The notes under the pieces were generated by a model that was not told where the DNA came from, made no database searches, and was given only the letters and a program-made list of their open reading frames with translations. Below are positions 48,252 through 56,761 of a stretch of DNA of 64,000 nt, piece after piece; position 1 is the first letter of the stretch, and each line of letters starts with the position of its first letter. The translations under genes and the position numbers were made by a program. The stretch is from Faecalicatena absiana (lineage in GTDB: Bacteria; Bacillota; Bacilli; Lactobacillales; Lactobacillaceae). The stretch is from the NCBI GenBank assembly GCA_017309015.1, contig JAEDAG010000001.1, forward strand, positions 540,223 through 604,222. Direction: 5' to 3'.

Positions 48252-48878
48252 TCATTCCCCCAAGCAAATTCGCGCGTCACACTTTTGCGCCAGTTTTTCA
48301 TCGTGGGTGGCGATAAAGACGAGCGCGCCTGCCTGGGCCTGCTTCAAAAGCAAGTCAGTGACCAGCTGGCGGTTGGCCGCGTCCAAAGAAGCGGTCGGCT
48401 CATCCGCGTAGACCACCTGACCCTGTTTGTATAAAAGGCGGGCCAAACCCAGACGCCGCTTTTCCCCGCCAGACAGCACGGCTGCTTTTTCATGAGCTTG
48501 CGCTAAACCAAGCATTTTTAAGTAATGCAAGGCTTGATCCTGACTCTTTTTTGCCTTAGTCAGCGAGACATTGTACAGCAGGCTTTCTTCATTGATGATT
48601 CCAGCATCTTGGTAGAGAAAGGCTGCCTTTTCCCGCCAAAATTTCTCCCTTTTTCTTGCTGGCCAGCTGCTGGCATTCTCGCCATTGATCAGAATTTTTC
48701 CCTTGCTTGGCAGGCTTAACAAGCCGAGCAGGTTGAGCAGAGTGGTCTTGCCAGCGCCGGACTGGCCAATTAGGGCAACTGCTTGCCCACCATTGGCTTG
48801 AAAAGACAAATCTTGAAACAGCAGCTTGTCTCCTGCTTGTGCTGTAATCTGATCGGCATAAACGCTTATTTCTCTCAT
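48252..48878 (-). CDS. bacteriocin-cluster ABC ATP-binding protein (lactococcin 972 group)
   Basis: A 208-residue ATPase with Walker A GQSGAGKTTLLNLLG (about 37-51), signature LSGGEKRRLGLARLL (about 133-147), Walker [13 protein letters not shown] and H-loop FIATHDEKLA. The motif set is that of LolD/MacB-type ATPases used by lactococcin-972 loci. It follows the bacteriocin gene across a hairpin and is translationally coupled to the membrane protein. Confidence 0.9.
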   Translation of the reverse strand: MREISVYADQITAQAGDKLLFQDLSFQANGGQAVALIGQSGAGKTTLLNLLGLLSLPSKGKILINGENASSWPARKREKFWREKAAFLYQDAGIINEESLLYNVSLTKAKKSQDQALHYLKMLGLAQAHEKAAVLSGGEKRRLGLARLLYKQGQVVYADEPTASLDAANRQLVTDLLLKQAQAGALVFIATHDEKLAQKCDARICLGE

Positions 48879-48894
48879 TGCGCTACTTCCTCCT

Positions 48895-48940
48895 AAATAA
48901 AAACTGGAAACATCTAGTTACTTTAAGAAGATGCTTCCAG
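48895..48940 (-). terminator. hairpin between bacteriocin and ABC genes
   Basis: A 12-bp stem with one G.U pair (48904-48915 with 48929-48940) is followed by UUUUUAUUU and then directly by the ATPase ribosome site. It would cap the level of transporter mRNA relative to bacteriocin mRNA. Confidence 0.7.
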
Positions 48941-48947
48941 ACTTTTA

Positions 48948-49403
48948 CTATTTGACTATTCGGTAATAGTATCGGTCAACAGTCTTTGGCAGATTAATTG
49001 CCCAAACTTCGGCAATGGATGTTTTGCCAGCAGCTGTAGTAATTGACCGCTGTTCGTGCTTTTTTCCTTTTCTATCAATATACACAACTGTTGACCCATG
49101 CTTCTTGTTTACCTTGTATTCAGAGTGCACTTTTGCATTCCAAAATCCATACGTCCACTTACCCCCTTCAGCAGGATAGCGAACATGCTTACCAATAGAC
49201 AAATAAAGCGCTGGAAACAATGGTGATGAATGGGTTGCTGTCCATTGCTCTTCAACCATTCCTTGAGTCCAATTCTCATTGTCAACTGAAATATTCTCCT
49301 TGATCACATCACTGTCAACAGCCGTAGCCGCGAATACCGGTGATACTGACATAAAGGAAATCGCACTGACCAACACAGTGCTTACTAAAAACTTTTTCTT
49401 CAT
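48948..49403 (-). CDS. lactococcin 972-family bacteriocin precursor
   Basis: A 151-residue exported protein with a Sec signal peptide (MKKKFLVST then a hydrophobic core, cleavage after VFA at about residue 25). The mature C-terminal part has the hallmark of lactococcin 972, an aromatic/glycine-rich strand region (EGGKWTYGFW at about 79-88), VHSEYKVNKKHGSTVVYIDRKG and the closing SIAEVWAINLP. Lactococcin 972 binds lipid II and blocks septum formation. The protein is longer than lactococcin 972 itself (91-residue precursor), with about 45 extra residues after the signal. Genes for an ATPase, membrane partner and two-component system follow. Confidence 0.82.
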   Translation of the reverse strand: MKKKFLVSTVLVSAISFMSVSPVFAATAVDSDVIKENISVDNENWTQGMVEEQWTATHSSPLFPALYLSIGKHVRYPAEGGKWTYGFWNAKVHSEYKVNKKHGSTVVYIDRKGKKHEQRSITTAAGKTSIAEVWAINLPKTVDRYYYRIVK

Positions 49404-49435
49404 TATATTGAATCCTCCTTTGTTTCAACACCACA

Positions 49436-49441
49436 ATTCTA
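49436..49441 (-). promoter_or_regulatory. bacteriocin gene -10 element
   Basis: TAGAAT on the minus strand, with a weak -35 (CTTTTG, 16 bp upstream). A weak -35 fits a promoter that needs an activator. Confidence 0.55.
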
Positions 49442-49470
49442 TCCCCAAAAGTAGTTTCAAAAGTGCAAAT

Positions 49471-49502
49471 GCCGATGAATGGTCGTCTGCGCCGACGAAT
49501 GG
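49471..49502 (-). promoter_or_regulatory. direct repeats, probable LytTR operator
   Basis: Two 12-mers, CCATTCGTCGGC and CCATTCATCGGC on the minus strand (49491-49502 and 49471-49482), differ at one base and are spaced exactly 20 bp, start to start. They end about six bases upstream of the -35 of the bacteriocin gene, the usual place for an AgrA/PlnC-type activator. Confidence 0.6.
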
Positions 49503-49504
49503 CA

Positions 49505-49534
49505 ACAAAAAAGCCCGCTGACTAGCAGCGAGCT
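49505..49534 (-). terminator. nagA terminator
   Basis: A nine-base-pair stem with one mismatch (49512-49520 with 49526-49534) followed by UUUUUUGUUG on the minus strand. Confidence 0.8.
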
Positions 49535-49540
49535 TCAAGT

Positions 49541-50689
49541 TTATTCTTCCCAGCGGATTTCCCCGTTCAAGTAGGTCTTCGCCAGGGACATGTCATCTCT
49601 CAAGATCAAAAAGTCAGCTGGCAGGCCCGGACGAATTGCCCCGCACTTGTCCAGGAGCCCTTGGCTGCGGGCCGGGTTATAGCTGGCCATCAAAACAGCC
49701 TCTTCCTTGCCGGCCAAGCCCCAGTCAACCAGGTTCTTTACCCCATCCTTCAGCTGTAAGACGCTGCCGGCCAGGTTGTCGCCCTTCTTCAAGCGGGCCA
49801 TCCCATCTTTGACGTATACGGGCAGTTCACCCAGCATGTAGTCGCCATCCGGCATCATCCCAGCTTCCATGCAGTCAGTGATCAAAACGATATGGTCCTT
49901 GCCTTTAGCCGCCAGCAAAGCCTTGATGGCGCTAGGCGTGACGTGGTGACCATCAGCAATCAGTTCGTTGTCCATGTTCTCCAGTGCCATGGCTGCGTTA
50001 GCGATGTTTGGCCGGTTGTGGGAGAAGTCCGGCATCCCGTTAAAGGTGTGGGTAAAAATCGTTGCCCCAGCCTGCGCGGCTGCCTTAGTCTGGTCGTAGC
50101 TGGCACTAGAGTGGCCCAAGGCTACCTTGACTCCCCGGCTGACAGCGTAGCTTACGAAAGCTGGCGTTCCTGGACGTTCTGGCGCAAGAGAAATTTTCTT
50201 CAGCATCCCCTTTGACGCTTCCAGCCACTTGTCCAGTTCTGCCGGGCTTGGATCCATCATGTATTTTGGATTTTCCGCCCCCGCGTGTTCTTCCGTGAAA
50301 AATGGGCCTTCAAAGTGGATTCCCTGAATCTTAGCTCCGCTTTCTTCTCCCTGGTGAGCAGCCAGCATTCGGCAAACCTCAGTCAATTGTTCACTGGACG
50401 CGGTCACCGTCGTTGGCAGCCAGCTGGTTACCCCGGCGCTCAGCAGGGCTTCAGACAGGCGGTTGATCCCCTCCCAGTCGCTCTTCATCACGTCTTCCTT
50501 AACAGAACCGTGGATGTGGGTGTCGACATAGCCCGGTGCCACACTGAAGCCAGTGTAGTCCACCGCGTCCGGCACTTGGCTTCCTTCTGGCAGGTAGGCC
50601 CCGAATTTACCATCAACAATCTCTAAATAGCCGCCTTTTTCCCGGCCATTTGGCAGGTAAAACTGATCAGCATGAATGTAATAGCGCAT
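49541..50689 (-). CDS. nagA: N-acetylglucosamine-6-phosphate deacetylase
   Basis: A 382-residue amidohydrolase that removes acetate from GlcNAc-6-P, feeding amino-sugar catabolism and wall recycling. The metal motif DTHIHGS (about 54-60), the metal-ligand glutamate in FEGPFFTEEHAGA, GHSSASYDQ, HTFNGM and the catalytic aspartate in LITDCMEAG are all present. Length is typical. The gene is monocistronic with a strong terminator; no nagB adjoins. Confidence 0.95.
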   Translation of the reverse strand: MRYYIHADQFYLPNGREKGGYLEIVDGKFGAYLPEGSQVPDAVDYTGFSVAPGYVDTHIHGSVKEDVMKSDWEGINRLSEALLSAGVTSWLPTTVTASSEQLTEVCRMLAAHQGEESGAKIQGIHFEGPFFTEEHAGAENPKYMMDPSPAELDKWLEASKGMLKKISLAPERPGTPAFVSYAVSRGVKVALGHSSASYDQTKAAAQAGATIFTHTFNGMPDFSHNRPNIANAAMALENMDNELIADGHHVTPSAIKALLAAKGKDHIVLITDCMEAGMMPDGDYMLGELPVYVKDGMARLKKGDNLAGSVLQLKDGVKNLVDWGLAGKEEAVLMASYNPARSQGLLDKCGAIRPGLPADFLILRDDMSLAKTYLNGEIRWEE

Positions 50690-50775
50690 TTTTTCTCCTT
50701 AGTAAAACAATCTTTTCCTTCTATTATTCTTAACTCTGTAAGCCTTTTAGTCAATGCTTTGCTAAAAAATGAGCA

Positions 50776-50803
50776 AAAATAAAACTGCCCGTTTCAGGCA
50801 GTT
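50776..50803 (-). terminator. terminator
   Basis: A seven-base-pair stem (50783-50789 with 50797-50803) followed by UUAUUUUUG on the minus strand, six bases after the stop of the next gene. Confidence 0.75.
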
Positions 50804-50808
50804 AAAGA

Positions 50809-51318
50809 TCAGCTATTGGATTCTTTGAAGAAAAAGCCCTGCGACCGGACCAGGTCTTCAGCAACTCTCTTCTGCTCATCCGTCAAATTGTAAAAACTTA
50901 GCCGCAAACCGCCTTCAAAGAGCATCAATGCTAAATTGTCATGATCCTGCAAGGCAATTTTTAAACCAAGTGTTTCGTTCACGCAAAAGCGCTTGATGAG
51001 CTTGCTCAAGTCTGGGTATTCTAATTGGCTTAGAAGATCTTGATGACGCAAGGAGTTCAGCCGGTCATCACCGTAATCCACATCATACAAATAGATTTCT
51101 GCGTCATAATAGCTGACCAAGCCCAAAATAATGAAAGAAAGCTTTTTAGAAAAAGATTTATAGTACTTTTCTTGGATAAATGACTCAAACTCATCGAATC
51201 TATCATTTCCAGCTTGAAAGGTTACGGGGAAAAAATCAAGGTAATACCATTTGCCTTCATTCTCTTCGTCATCTTTCGCCAAAATATTATCTAGTTTATT
51301 TTCCAACAATTCGGCCAT
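50809..51318 (-). CDS. hypothetical acidic cytoplasmic protein
   Basis: A 169-residue acidic protein without signal peptide or membrane helix. Hydrophobic strands (SFIILGLVSYYDAEIYLYDVDYGDD, in parts) alternate with charged helices, and it ends FFFKESNS. I do not recognise it; the tone of the sequence resembles SMI1/KNR4-like immunity proteins or DUF3885 proteins but no diagnostic motif is seen. It lies alone, divergent from the GH31 gene, in an AT-rich stretch. Confidence 0.6.
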   Translation of the reverse strand: MAELLENKLDNILAKDDEENEGKWYYLDFFPVTFQAGNDRFDEFESFIQEKYYKSFSKKLSFIILGLVSYYDAEIYLYDVDYGDDRLNSLRHQDLLSQLEYPDLSKLIKRFCVNETLGLKIALQDHDNLALMLFEGGLRLSFYNLTDEQKRVAEDLVRSQGFFFKESNS

Positions 51319-51574
51319 CTCCTGCTAAGCTATCAGGCAGAACGAGTCTCCATAAGTATAGAGTTACCGAAAAGAAGATAGTTGTTATTAAATGTGGAAA
51401 CTAACTTTTTCTCATAGTATGTCCACCCTGTGAATGTTTTTCCTATATTGTTGGCTCAAAGCCCCCGCTTGTCAATATTAATAAAGCATTAGCTTATATT
51501 AATTAAAAGAAACATATTTAAGCTTCCGTTCCAATCTGCTTGCTTTCGGCACCCAAACTGGTATTGGCTATTTT

Positions 51575-51603
51575 TTCCAATTTACCGCCTTTTTGGCTAT
51601 AAT
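51575..51603 (+). promoter_or_regulatory. GH31 gene promoter
   Basis: A perfect TATAAT at 51598-51603 is preceded at 17 bp by TTCCAA (51575-51580), a weak -35. Elsewhere in 51319-51639 the sequence is AT-rich and I see no further structure. Confidence 0.5.
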
Positions 51604-51639
51604 TAGATTAGATATTTCATGATATAAAGGAAAAGAATT

Positions 51640-54600
51640 ATGACTGCAGACCTGCAAAATTCAAGACATCAATTAGGGCGACTGGTTGGCGTCAATAAGC
51701 GCGAAAATTATTATGAGCTTCACTACGCGACCGGCGAAATTGCCCGCGTTTACCTGATCGCCAACGGCATCTTCCGCTACTGGTTGGATCCAAGTCAAGA
51801 ATTTGCCGAGACTGACGACATGCTTGTCCACGGGATTCAGCCCGACCCGCAATGCTTTGCCCGGGCTACGGCCCACGCGACCAGCGACATGTTCATCATT
51901 AACGCTGGCAGCTGCAAGTTGATTTTCCAGCAGAAGACGTCTCTCTTCAGCATTTTTGACGAAGCGGTCCACCGGACCCGGCTAGCCCAGGCGGCCCCGC
52001 TGGAACTGAGCGGCAAGCATGCCATTGAAGTGCTCAAGCAGAATCAAAATGAATATTATTACGGTGGCGGGGTACAAAATGGCCACTTCTGCCACAAGGG
52101 CGACAAGCTGCTGGTCAAGACCGATGGGATCACTGGAAAAGACGGCGTCTTAGCCGGCGTGCCTTTCTTCTGGACCAACGCGGGCTTTGGGGAATTGCGC
52201 AACACCAAGTCCAAGGGGATCTATGACTTCAGCGCCAGTCATGGACAAGCTGCCCTCCTGCGCCACCGGTCGCCGGTCTTTGACGCTTTTTACATCATTG
52301 GCAATTCTCCACAAGAAATTCTGAACAAGTACTACTCTTTGACGGGCAAGCCACTGATGCTGCCAAAATATGCCCTGGGACTCGGTCACCTCGGCAACTT
52401 CATCGACCCAATCTGGACGGCTGCTAAAGGCAAGAAGCACGACGCGATCCGCTTTGAGGACAACAGCTACTACTCCCGCGGCGATGCTGATGGAAAAGAG
52501 CTGACCTACCACGCTTCCCTCAACGGGGAAGACAAGTACCAGTTCTCCGCCAGAGCCATGATCGACCGCTATCATCGCTGGGATTTTCCGCTGGACTGGC
52601 TGATCCCCAACTATGAAGCCAAGCAGGAGGCTGACCATGACAGCTATGCCGCTTTTGCCAGCTATGCTAAGGAACAAGGCGTTCACCCTGGCTTTTGGAC
52701 TGAAGACGACCTAACTCCGCCTAACCATAGCGAAAGCCTGGCTATCGACAATCCGGAAGCTGACCTGAATGAAGCCCGGGAAAACCTGGTCAAGGGAAAC
52801 CCCAAGCAAAAGCCCCTGGTCCTGGTCAGAGACAGCCTGCGCCCCTTCCAAAGCGAGGCCGTGCTGGCTTACGGCGACATTGGCGGCGACTGGACGGCCA
52901 TCAAGACCCAAGTAGCCACCCTTTTGGGGGCTGGCCTGTCTGGCCTGCCCTTCTTAGGCGCGGCCGTTAATGGCAAGATTGGCGGCGACAATGCCCAAAT
53001 GGCCATCCGCGATCTGGAATGGAAGGTCTTTACCCCCCTGCTCTTCGTCATGGATGACCAAAGCCGCTTCAGCAAGACCCCATTTGCCTATAACAATAAG
53101 ATAAGCAAAATCATGCAGGCTTACCTGCGCCTGAGAAAGCGGCTCCTGCCTTACCTCTATAACCTGGCTAGACAAGCTCAGGACGGCGAAAGCCTGGTCC
53201 GGCCCCTCTTCATGGAATTCCCGCACGAGCAGATCTGCTACGGATCCAGCTTTGGCGATGAATTCATGCTGGGGCCGCAAATCCTGGTTGCCCCAATCGT
53301 CAGCGGCAAGGCTGACAGCCAAGGGGTCTCCGTCCGCGACCACATCTACCTGCCAGACAAGCAGACGATCTGGATCGATCTCTTCACGGGCGAACGCCTG
53401 ATGGGCGGCCGGGTCTACAACCGGCGCAAGTACCCGCTCTGGCAGCTGCCGGTCTTCGTCCGCGGCGGATCCATTTTTGACCTGGGCGACCGCAACTTCG
53501 TCTTCTACCCGCAAGGCGACTCCACTTACGTCTCCTACAATGACGATGACCTGCAAGACTACCGCCACAACTGGGCCACGACGACCATCCGCACCCACTT
53601 GGCGGAAAGCAGCCTGAAGATCATCATTGAGCCAACTACCGGCTATTACCCAGACCTGGCCATCAAGCAGGGGGCCACGCTCAAGGTCTTCTGCGACCAC
53701 CACCCGGAGGAAATCCACCTCAGCGTTGACGGTGAAAGCAGCAAGCTGGAAGAATACGGCACCCCTGAAACTTTGGCCAGAGCCAAGGAAGGCTACTACT
53801 ACGACAACAAGTTCTCTTGGACGCCGGAATTCACCAACCTTGGCGCTGGTCCGCGCAAGGCTCTGATCATCAAGCTGGCTGAGCGCGACATCAAGCAGTC
53901 CAAGATCGAGCTCAGCATCAGCAACTTCCACTTTGCCAATGAGCAGCTGGTCCACCAGATCACTGACGCGGCCCTGCGCCTGCCCGGCCGCTTTGAGCTG
54001 GACTCCAGCAAGACCAGCGCCCATTCGCTGACGGTCAAGTGGAACCAAAGAACGCCAATGGTGCAGATCGAAGTGAACGGCCTGCTCTACACGGGCATCC
54101 CTGGCAATATCTTCACCTTCACCGACCTGGCCGCCAACAAGGACTACAAGTTGCGCCTGCGCTATGAGTCCGGCTACAAGGTTTCTGAATGGTCCGACTT
54201 CATCCAGGCCAAGACCAAGCGGGACCCAAGCGACTACATCATTACTGGCGTAAAGGCGGCCGCCAGTGCTGCCAGCCGCCCGGGACACCCGGTCAAGTAC
54301 CTCTTGGACAAGCGCGAGGCTACCGACTGGCAGACCGCCCAAACGCCGACGGCCGAAGAACCGGTCACCTTGACCTTCGCCTTCCCGCAGCAGGTGGAGC
54401 TGAGCAAGCTGATCTATGTTCCAAGAGCCTTGGACAAGGAGGGACGGCCGCTGAAGATGCGGGTTGAAGTCTCTACCGATGGCCTGACCTTCAATCCATA
54501 CGGCGGCGATTATGAGTTCAACGCCGACTGCAAGAACAAGGTCATCGGCCTGCGCGGCGTCAGTGCCCAAGCCATCCGCCTGTCAGTCCTGGAAGCGACG

Positions 54601-54654
54601 GGGACGGGCCTTGGCGCAAGCAGCATCAACTTCTACCGGCCAATCCAAAATTAA
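51640..54654 (+). CDS. GH31 family glycosidase with FN3 and discoidin-like modules
   Basis: A 1004-residue protein without signal peptide. The N-terminal beta domain (1-230) precedes a GH31 barrel with YYYGGGVQNG, FPLDWLIPNYEAK, HPGFWTEDDL, YGDIGGDWTA and LRKRLLPYLYNLA, then DUF5110-like strands (about 560-720). Towards the C-terminus come an FN3-like module (about 780-870) and an F5/8-type C (CBM32-like) module (about 885-1004). GH31 enzymes hydrolyse or transfer alpha-glycosides. I cannot find the usual WxDMNE nucleophile motif, so the catalytic set or the substrate may be atypical. Regulation is from its own promoter. Confidence 0.82.
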   Translation: MTADLQNSRHQLGRLVGVNKRENYYELHYATGEIARVYLIANGIFRYWLDPSQEFAETDDMLVHGIQPDPQCFARATAHATSDMFIINAGSCKLIFQQKTSLFSIFDEAVHRTRLAQAAPLELSGKHAIEVLKQNQNEYYYGGGVQNGHFCHKGDKLLVKTDGITGKDGVLAGVPFFWTNAGFGELRNTKSKGIYDFSASHGQAALLRHRSPVFDAFYIIGNSPQEILNKYYSLTGKPLMLPKYALGLGHLGNFIDPIWTAAKGKKHDAIRFEDNSYYSRGDADGKELTYHASLNGEDKYQFSARAMIDRYHRWDFPLDWLIPNYEAKQEADHDSYAAFASYAKEQGVHPGFWTEDDLTPPNHSESLAIDNPEADLNEARENLVKGNPKQKPLVLVRDSLRPFQSEAVLAYGDIGGDWTAIKTQVATLLGAGLSGLPFLGAAVNGKIGGDNAQMAIRDLEWKVFTPLLFVMDDQSRFSKTPFAYNNKISKIMQAYLRLRKRLLPYLYNLARQAQDGESLVRPLFMEFPHEQICYGSSFGDEFMLGPQILVAPIVSGKADSQGVSVRDHIYLPDKQTIWIDLFTGERLMGGRVYNRRKYPLWQLPVFVRGGSIFDLGDRNFVFYPQGDSTYVSYNDDDLQDYRHNWATTTIRTHLAESSLKIIIEPTTGYYPDLAIKQGATLKVFCDHHPEEIHLSVDGESSKLEEYGTPETLARAKEGYYYDNKFSWTPEFTNLGAGPRKALIIKLAERDIKQSKIELSISNFHFANEQLVHQITDAALRLPGRFELDSSKTSAHSLTVKWNQRTPMVQIEVNGLLYTGIPGNIFTFTDLAANKDYKLRLRYESGYKVSEWSDFIQAKTKRDPSDYIITGVKAAASAASRPGHPVKYLLDKREATDWQTAQTPTAEEPVTLTFAFPQQVELSKLIYVPRALDKEGRPLKMRVEVSTDGLTFNPYGGDYEFNADCKNKVIGLRGVSAQAIRLSVLEATGTGLGASSINFYRPIQN

Positions 54655-54658
54655 GCCA

Positions 54659-54699
54659 AAAACCGGAAGCATCAGCACGATGCTTCCGGTTTTATTTTT
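54659..54699. terminator. bidirectional terminator
   Basis: A perfect 15-bp stem (54659-54673 with 54679-54693) and five-base loop with a T-tract, shared by GH31 (plus) and the convergent small membrane protein gene (minus). Confidence 0.88.
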
Positions 54700-54731
54700 C
54701 CAAAATTTACATTTTCGGCTTGCGCTTTATT

Positions 54732-55097
54732 TTACGCGGATGCTGACCGGTGCTTACAAACCGGCTTGTCATTCACGTGATCCGCGTACAAGGCCAAAAG
54801 CGGGTAGACCAAGTACCAAATAAACACTGCCCAAGCGTGCGGAGCCCGGATCCAGCCAATGATGACGGTGACTTCCAAAAGGCCAGCGCAGACCCAGGTA
54901 ACCCGCTCATTGATCTTAGTGACTGGCAAAGTGCTTAAAGCCAGACACAGGATCAGCTTGCAGCTCATGTTGATCAAGGGGATGGCTACCAAGTCCGGCG
55001 GGCCGCCGGCCAGAAAAATAATTTGAATCAGCACCCTCATGGCCAAGCCAATCCCGGCCAGTAAATTGACGAAATGAATGATTTCCGCCTTTTTCAT
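54732..55097 (-). CDS. small four-helix membrane protein
   Basis: A 121-residue protein with four hydrophobic helices (for example LLAGIGLAMRVLIQIIFLAGG and WVCAGLLEVTVIIGWI) and a short polar tail (YADHVNDKPVCKHRSASA). No family is recognised. It has an AAAAATG-type start with a weak ribosome site and lies at the edge of the IS607 insertion. Confidence 0.65.
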   Translation of the reverse strand: MKKAEIIHFVNLLAGIGLAMRVLIQIIFLAGGPPDLVAIPLINMSCKLILCLALSTLPVTKINERVTWVCAGLLEVTVIIGWIRAPHAWAVFIWYLVYPLLALYADHVNDKPVCKHRSASA

Positions 55098-55229
55098 TTT
55101 TCTACCTCTATACTATTTCTTTCTCGATTTTTCTTTTACCAAACTTTTTTGACAAATATACAGCTGTAAAAAATGTGTGCAGATGTGTATTTTAGTTTGG
55201 ACTAATGGAATCACAGAGGTCTAATGCTA

Positions 55230-55451
55230 TTGACCCTACACACCAGCTTTGACGCTTTACTCGCAAACATTTTTCTTATTGCCGTCATCACTGGTATTCC
55301 GATATCTCAATTAGGAGGTAATCGCATTGACCAGCGCAGGCACTTGCGTGCCACTCTTGCAACTTCTTGGAAAGTCTCTCGCCAATCCTCGGGTACAGCT
55401 AACCCGCATGACTAAGGCCGAAGCCACAGCCTTAACTTCGTTTTTTTGAAT
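55230..55451 (-). ncRNA. candidate TnpB guide (omega) RNA region
   Basis: Downstream of the tnpB stop the minus strand folds into successive hairpins: AAGGCTGTGGCTTCGGCCTTA, CGGGT-TAGCTGT-ACCCG and GGCAC-GCAA-GTGCC. In characterised elements the omega RNA covers the 3' end of tnpB and this flank, with the guide just outside the element. I see no coding frame worth calling on this strand. The remainder of 55098-55230 shows nothing. Confidence 0.45.
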
Positions 55452-56759
55452 TTACAGTGCCTTATTCAATTCTGGATGCTCAGCCAGCGCTAAAAGGCTA
55501 AGCATTGCATTCTTGTCCCGATCTACAACCTTGTTGTAGTTCGGGCATTTTTTGTTGTAGCAGACGTACTCATTGTGCTTTGTGCCGTGCTTCTTGTTTC
55601 CGTAAAGGGTGATCTTTTCATCGCCCTTTTTAACATTGCCACAGGCTGCACAGCGCTGAGTAGACGGGTACAGCTTGCTTGCCAAAATAAGCTCCTTGCC
55701 GTACCAATCGCACTTGTAGGTCAAGATCTGCTTGAACTTGCCAAACATTGACCGATGCACGCCTTTAGAGGCTACATGGCTCATCAACATGCCCTTGACA
55801 GACAGATTTTCGATTACGATCTTGTCATAGTCTCTAACCAGTTCAGTCGTAAACTTCTGGATCAGGTCGTTTTGGATATTGCCAGCCTTCCGATAGCATG
55901 CTTGAAGCTTGGCTCTCGTCTTCAAGTAGTTCTTGCTATTGTAGGCCGCTTTTCCATTTTGGATTCGTTTTCTGGCAAGTTGTCTTTGATAGTGCTTGAT
56001 CTTCTTGTAAATCTTGTCAAGACGCTTAGGCAGGACGTTTACCCGACCTTCCGTGTAATCGAAGTGGCCAACGTTGACGTCAACGGCTGTTGCCTTGCCT
56101 GTCTTAGCTGGCTGCTTAATGTCTTCAACCTGGAAAGGAATGGATGCGTAATAATTGCCCGCTTCTGTGAAATAGCTGATTACGCCGAAGTCATCAGAAA
56201 GCACAGGCTCATTTAAGCGAATCCGGCCAAGTGGCCAATCCTTGCGCCCCTGCGGGCATTCCAGCTTCAGAATCTGTCCTTCGATTTTGCTTTGGTCGCT
56301 CTTAAATCCTTGGCGAGGGGCTTTGCGGGACTTGTACTTCGGCTTGCCCCAGTTTGGCTGGGCTTTGTCAAAGAAGTTCTTCCAAGCATTGCCAAGATCC
56401 TGCACTGCAAGATTGGCAAGATGAGCTGGATAGGCCAGTCTCCAAGCATCAGTTTCCTTGTCAGAATTGAGCTCATTGCGAACTCTCTGCCAGCTTGGAG
56501 AGGGGTTTGCTTTAGCTCCAGGGCTGTTTCTGTCGATCTCGCGAATCACTCTGCAGACTTCATCATGGGTCTTCGCAGCTTCTTTGACTATTTTTACTTT
56601 TTCAGTGTAGTCAGCCATCAACCGTCTGATCTCGTACATATCGTTCCAGATATCCAGAGCATGATTCCATGCCCAGCGCCGATAGCCGCACAGCTCGATA
56701 AAGAGCTGCTTTTGTTCTTCATTAAGCTGAATCTTGTAGACTCTGGTCTGCGTTCGCAT
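55452..56759 (-). CDS. tnpB: RNA-guided nuclease TnpB (IS607-associated)
   Basis: A 435-residue TnpB with N-terminal helix-turn-helix-like part (YRRWAWNHALDIWN), RuvC-like nuclease split into three: first Asp in TAVDVNVGHFDY (about 226), Glu in KIVIENLSVKGM, last Asp in VVDRDKNAMLSL (about 413). The zinc ribbon has CAACGNVKKG and CYNKKCPNY. All catalytic and zinc residues are present, so it is probably active. TnpB cleaves DNA next to a short motif under RNA guidance and helps keep the element. It starts two bases after tnpA. Confidence 0.93.
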   Translation of the reverse strand: MRTQTRVYKIQLNEEQKQLFIELCGYRRWAWNHALDIWNDMYEIRRLMADYTEKVKIVKEAAKTHDEVCRVIREIDRNSPGAKANPSPSWQRVRNELNSDKETDAWRLAYPAHLANLAVQDLGNAWKNFFDKAQPNWGKPKYKSRKAPRQGFKSDQSKIEGQILKLECPQGRKDWPLGRIRLNEPVLSDDFGVISYFTEAGNYYASIPFQVEDIKQPAKTGKATAVDVNVGHFDYTEGRVNVLPKRLDKIYKKIKHYQRQLARKRIQNGKAAYNSKNYLKTRAKLQACYRKAGNIQNDLIQKFTTELVRDYDKIVIENLSVKGMLMSHVASKGVHRSMFGKFKQILTYKCDWYGKELILASKLYPSTQRCAACGNVKKGDEKITLYGNKKHGTKHNEYVCYNKKCPNYNKVVDRDKNAMLSLLALAEHPELNKAL

Positions 56760-56761
56760 CT

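Noticed and set aside
55224..55415. Small plus-strand ORF with a hydrophobic start (type I toxin-like) opposite the putative omega RNA
   Set aside because: The hydrophobic stretch has no ribosome site at its start, the AGGAGG lies in the middle of the frame, and the region is better explained as the IS right end.
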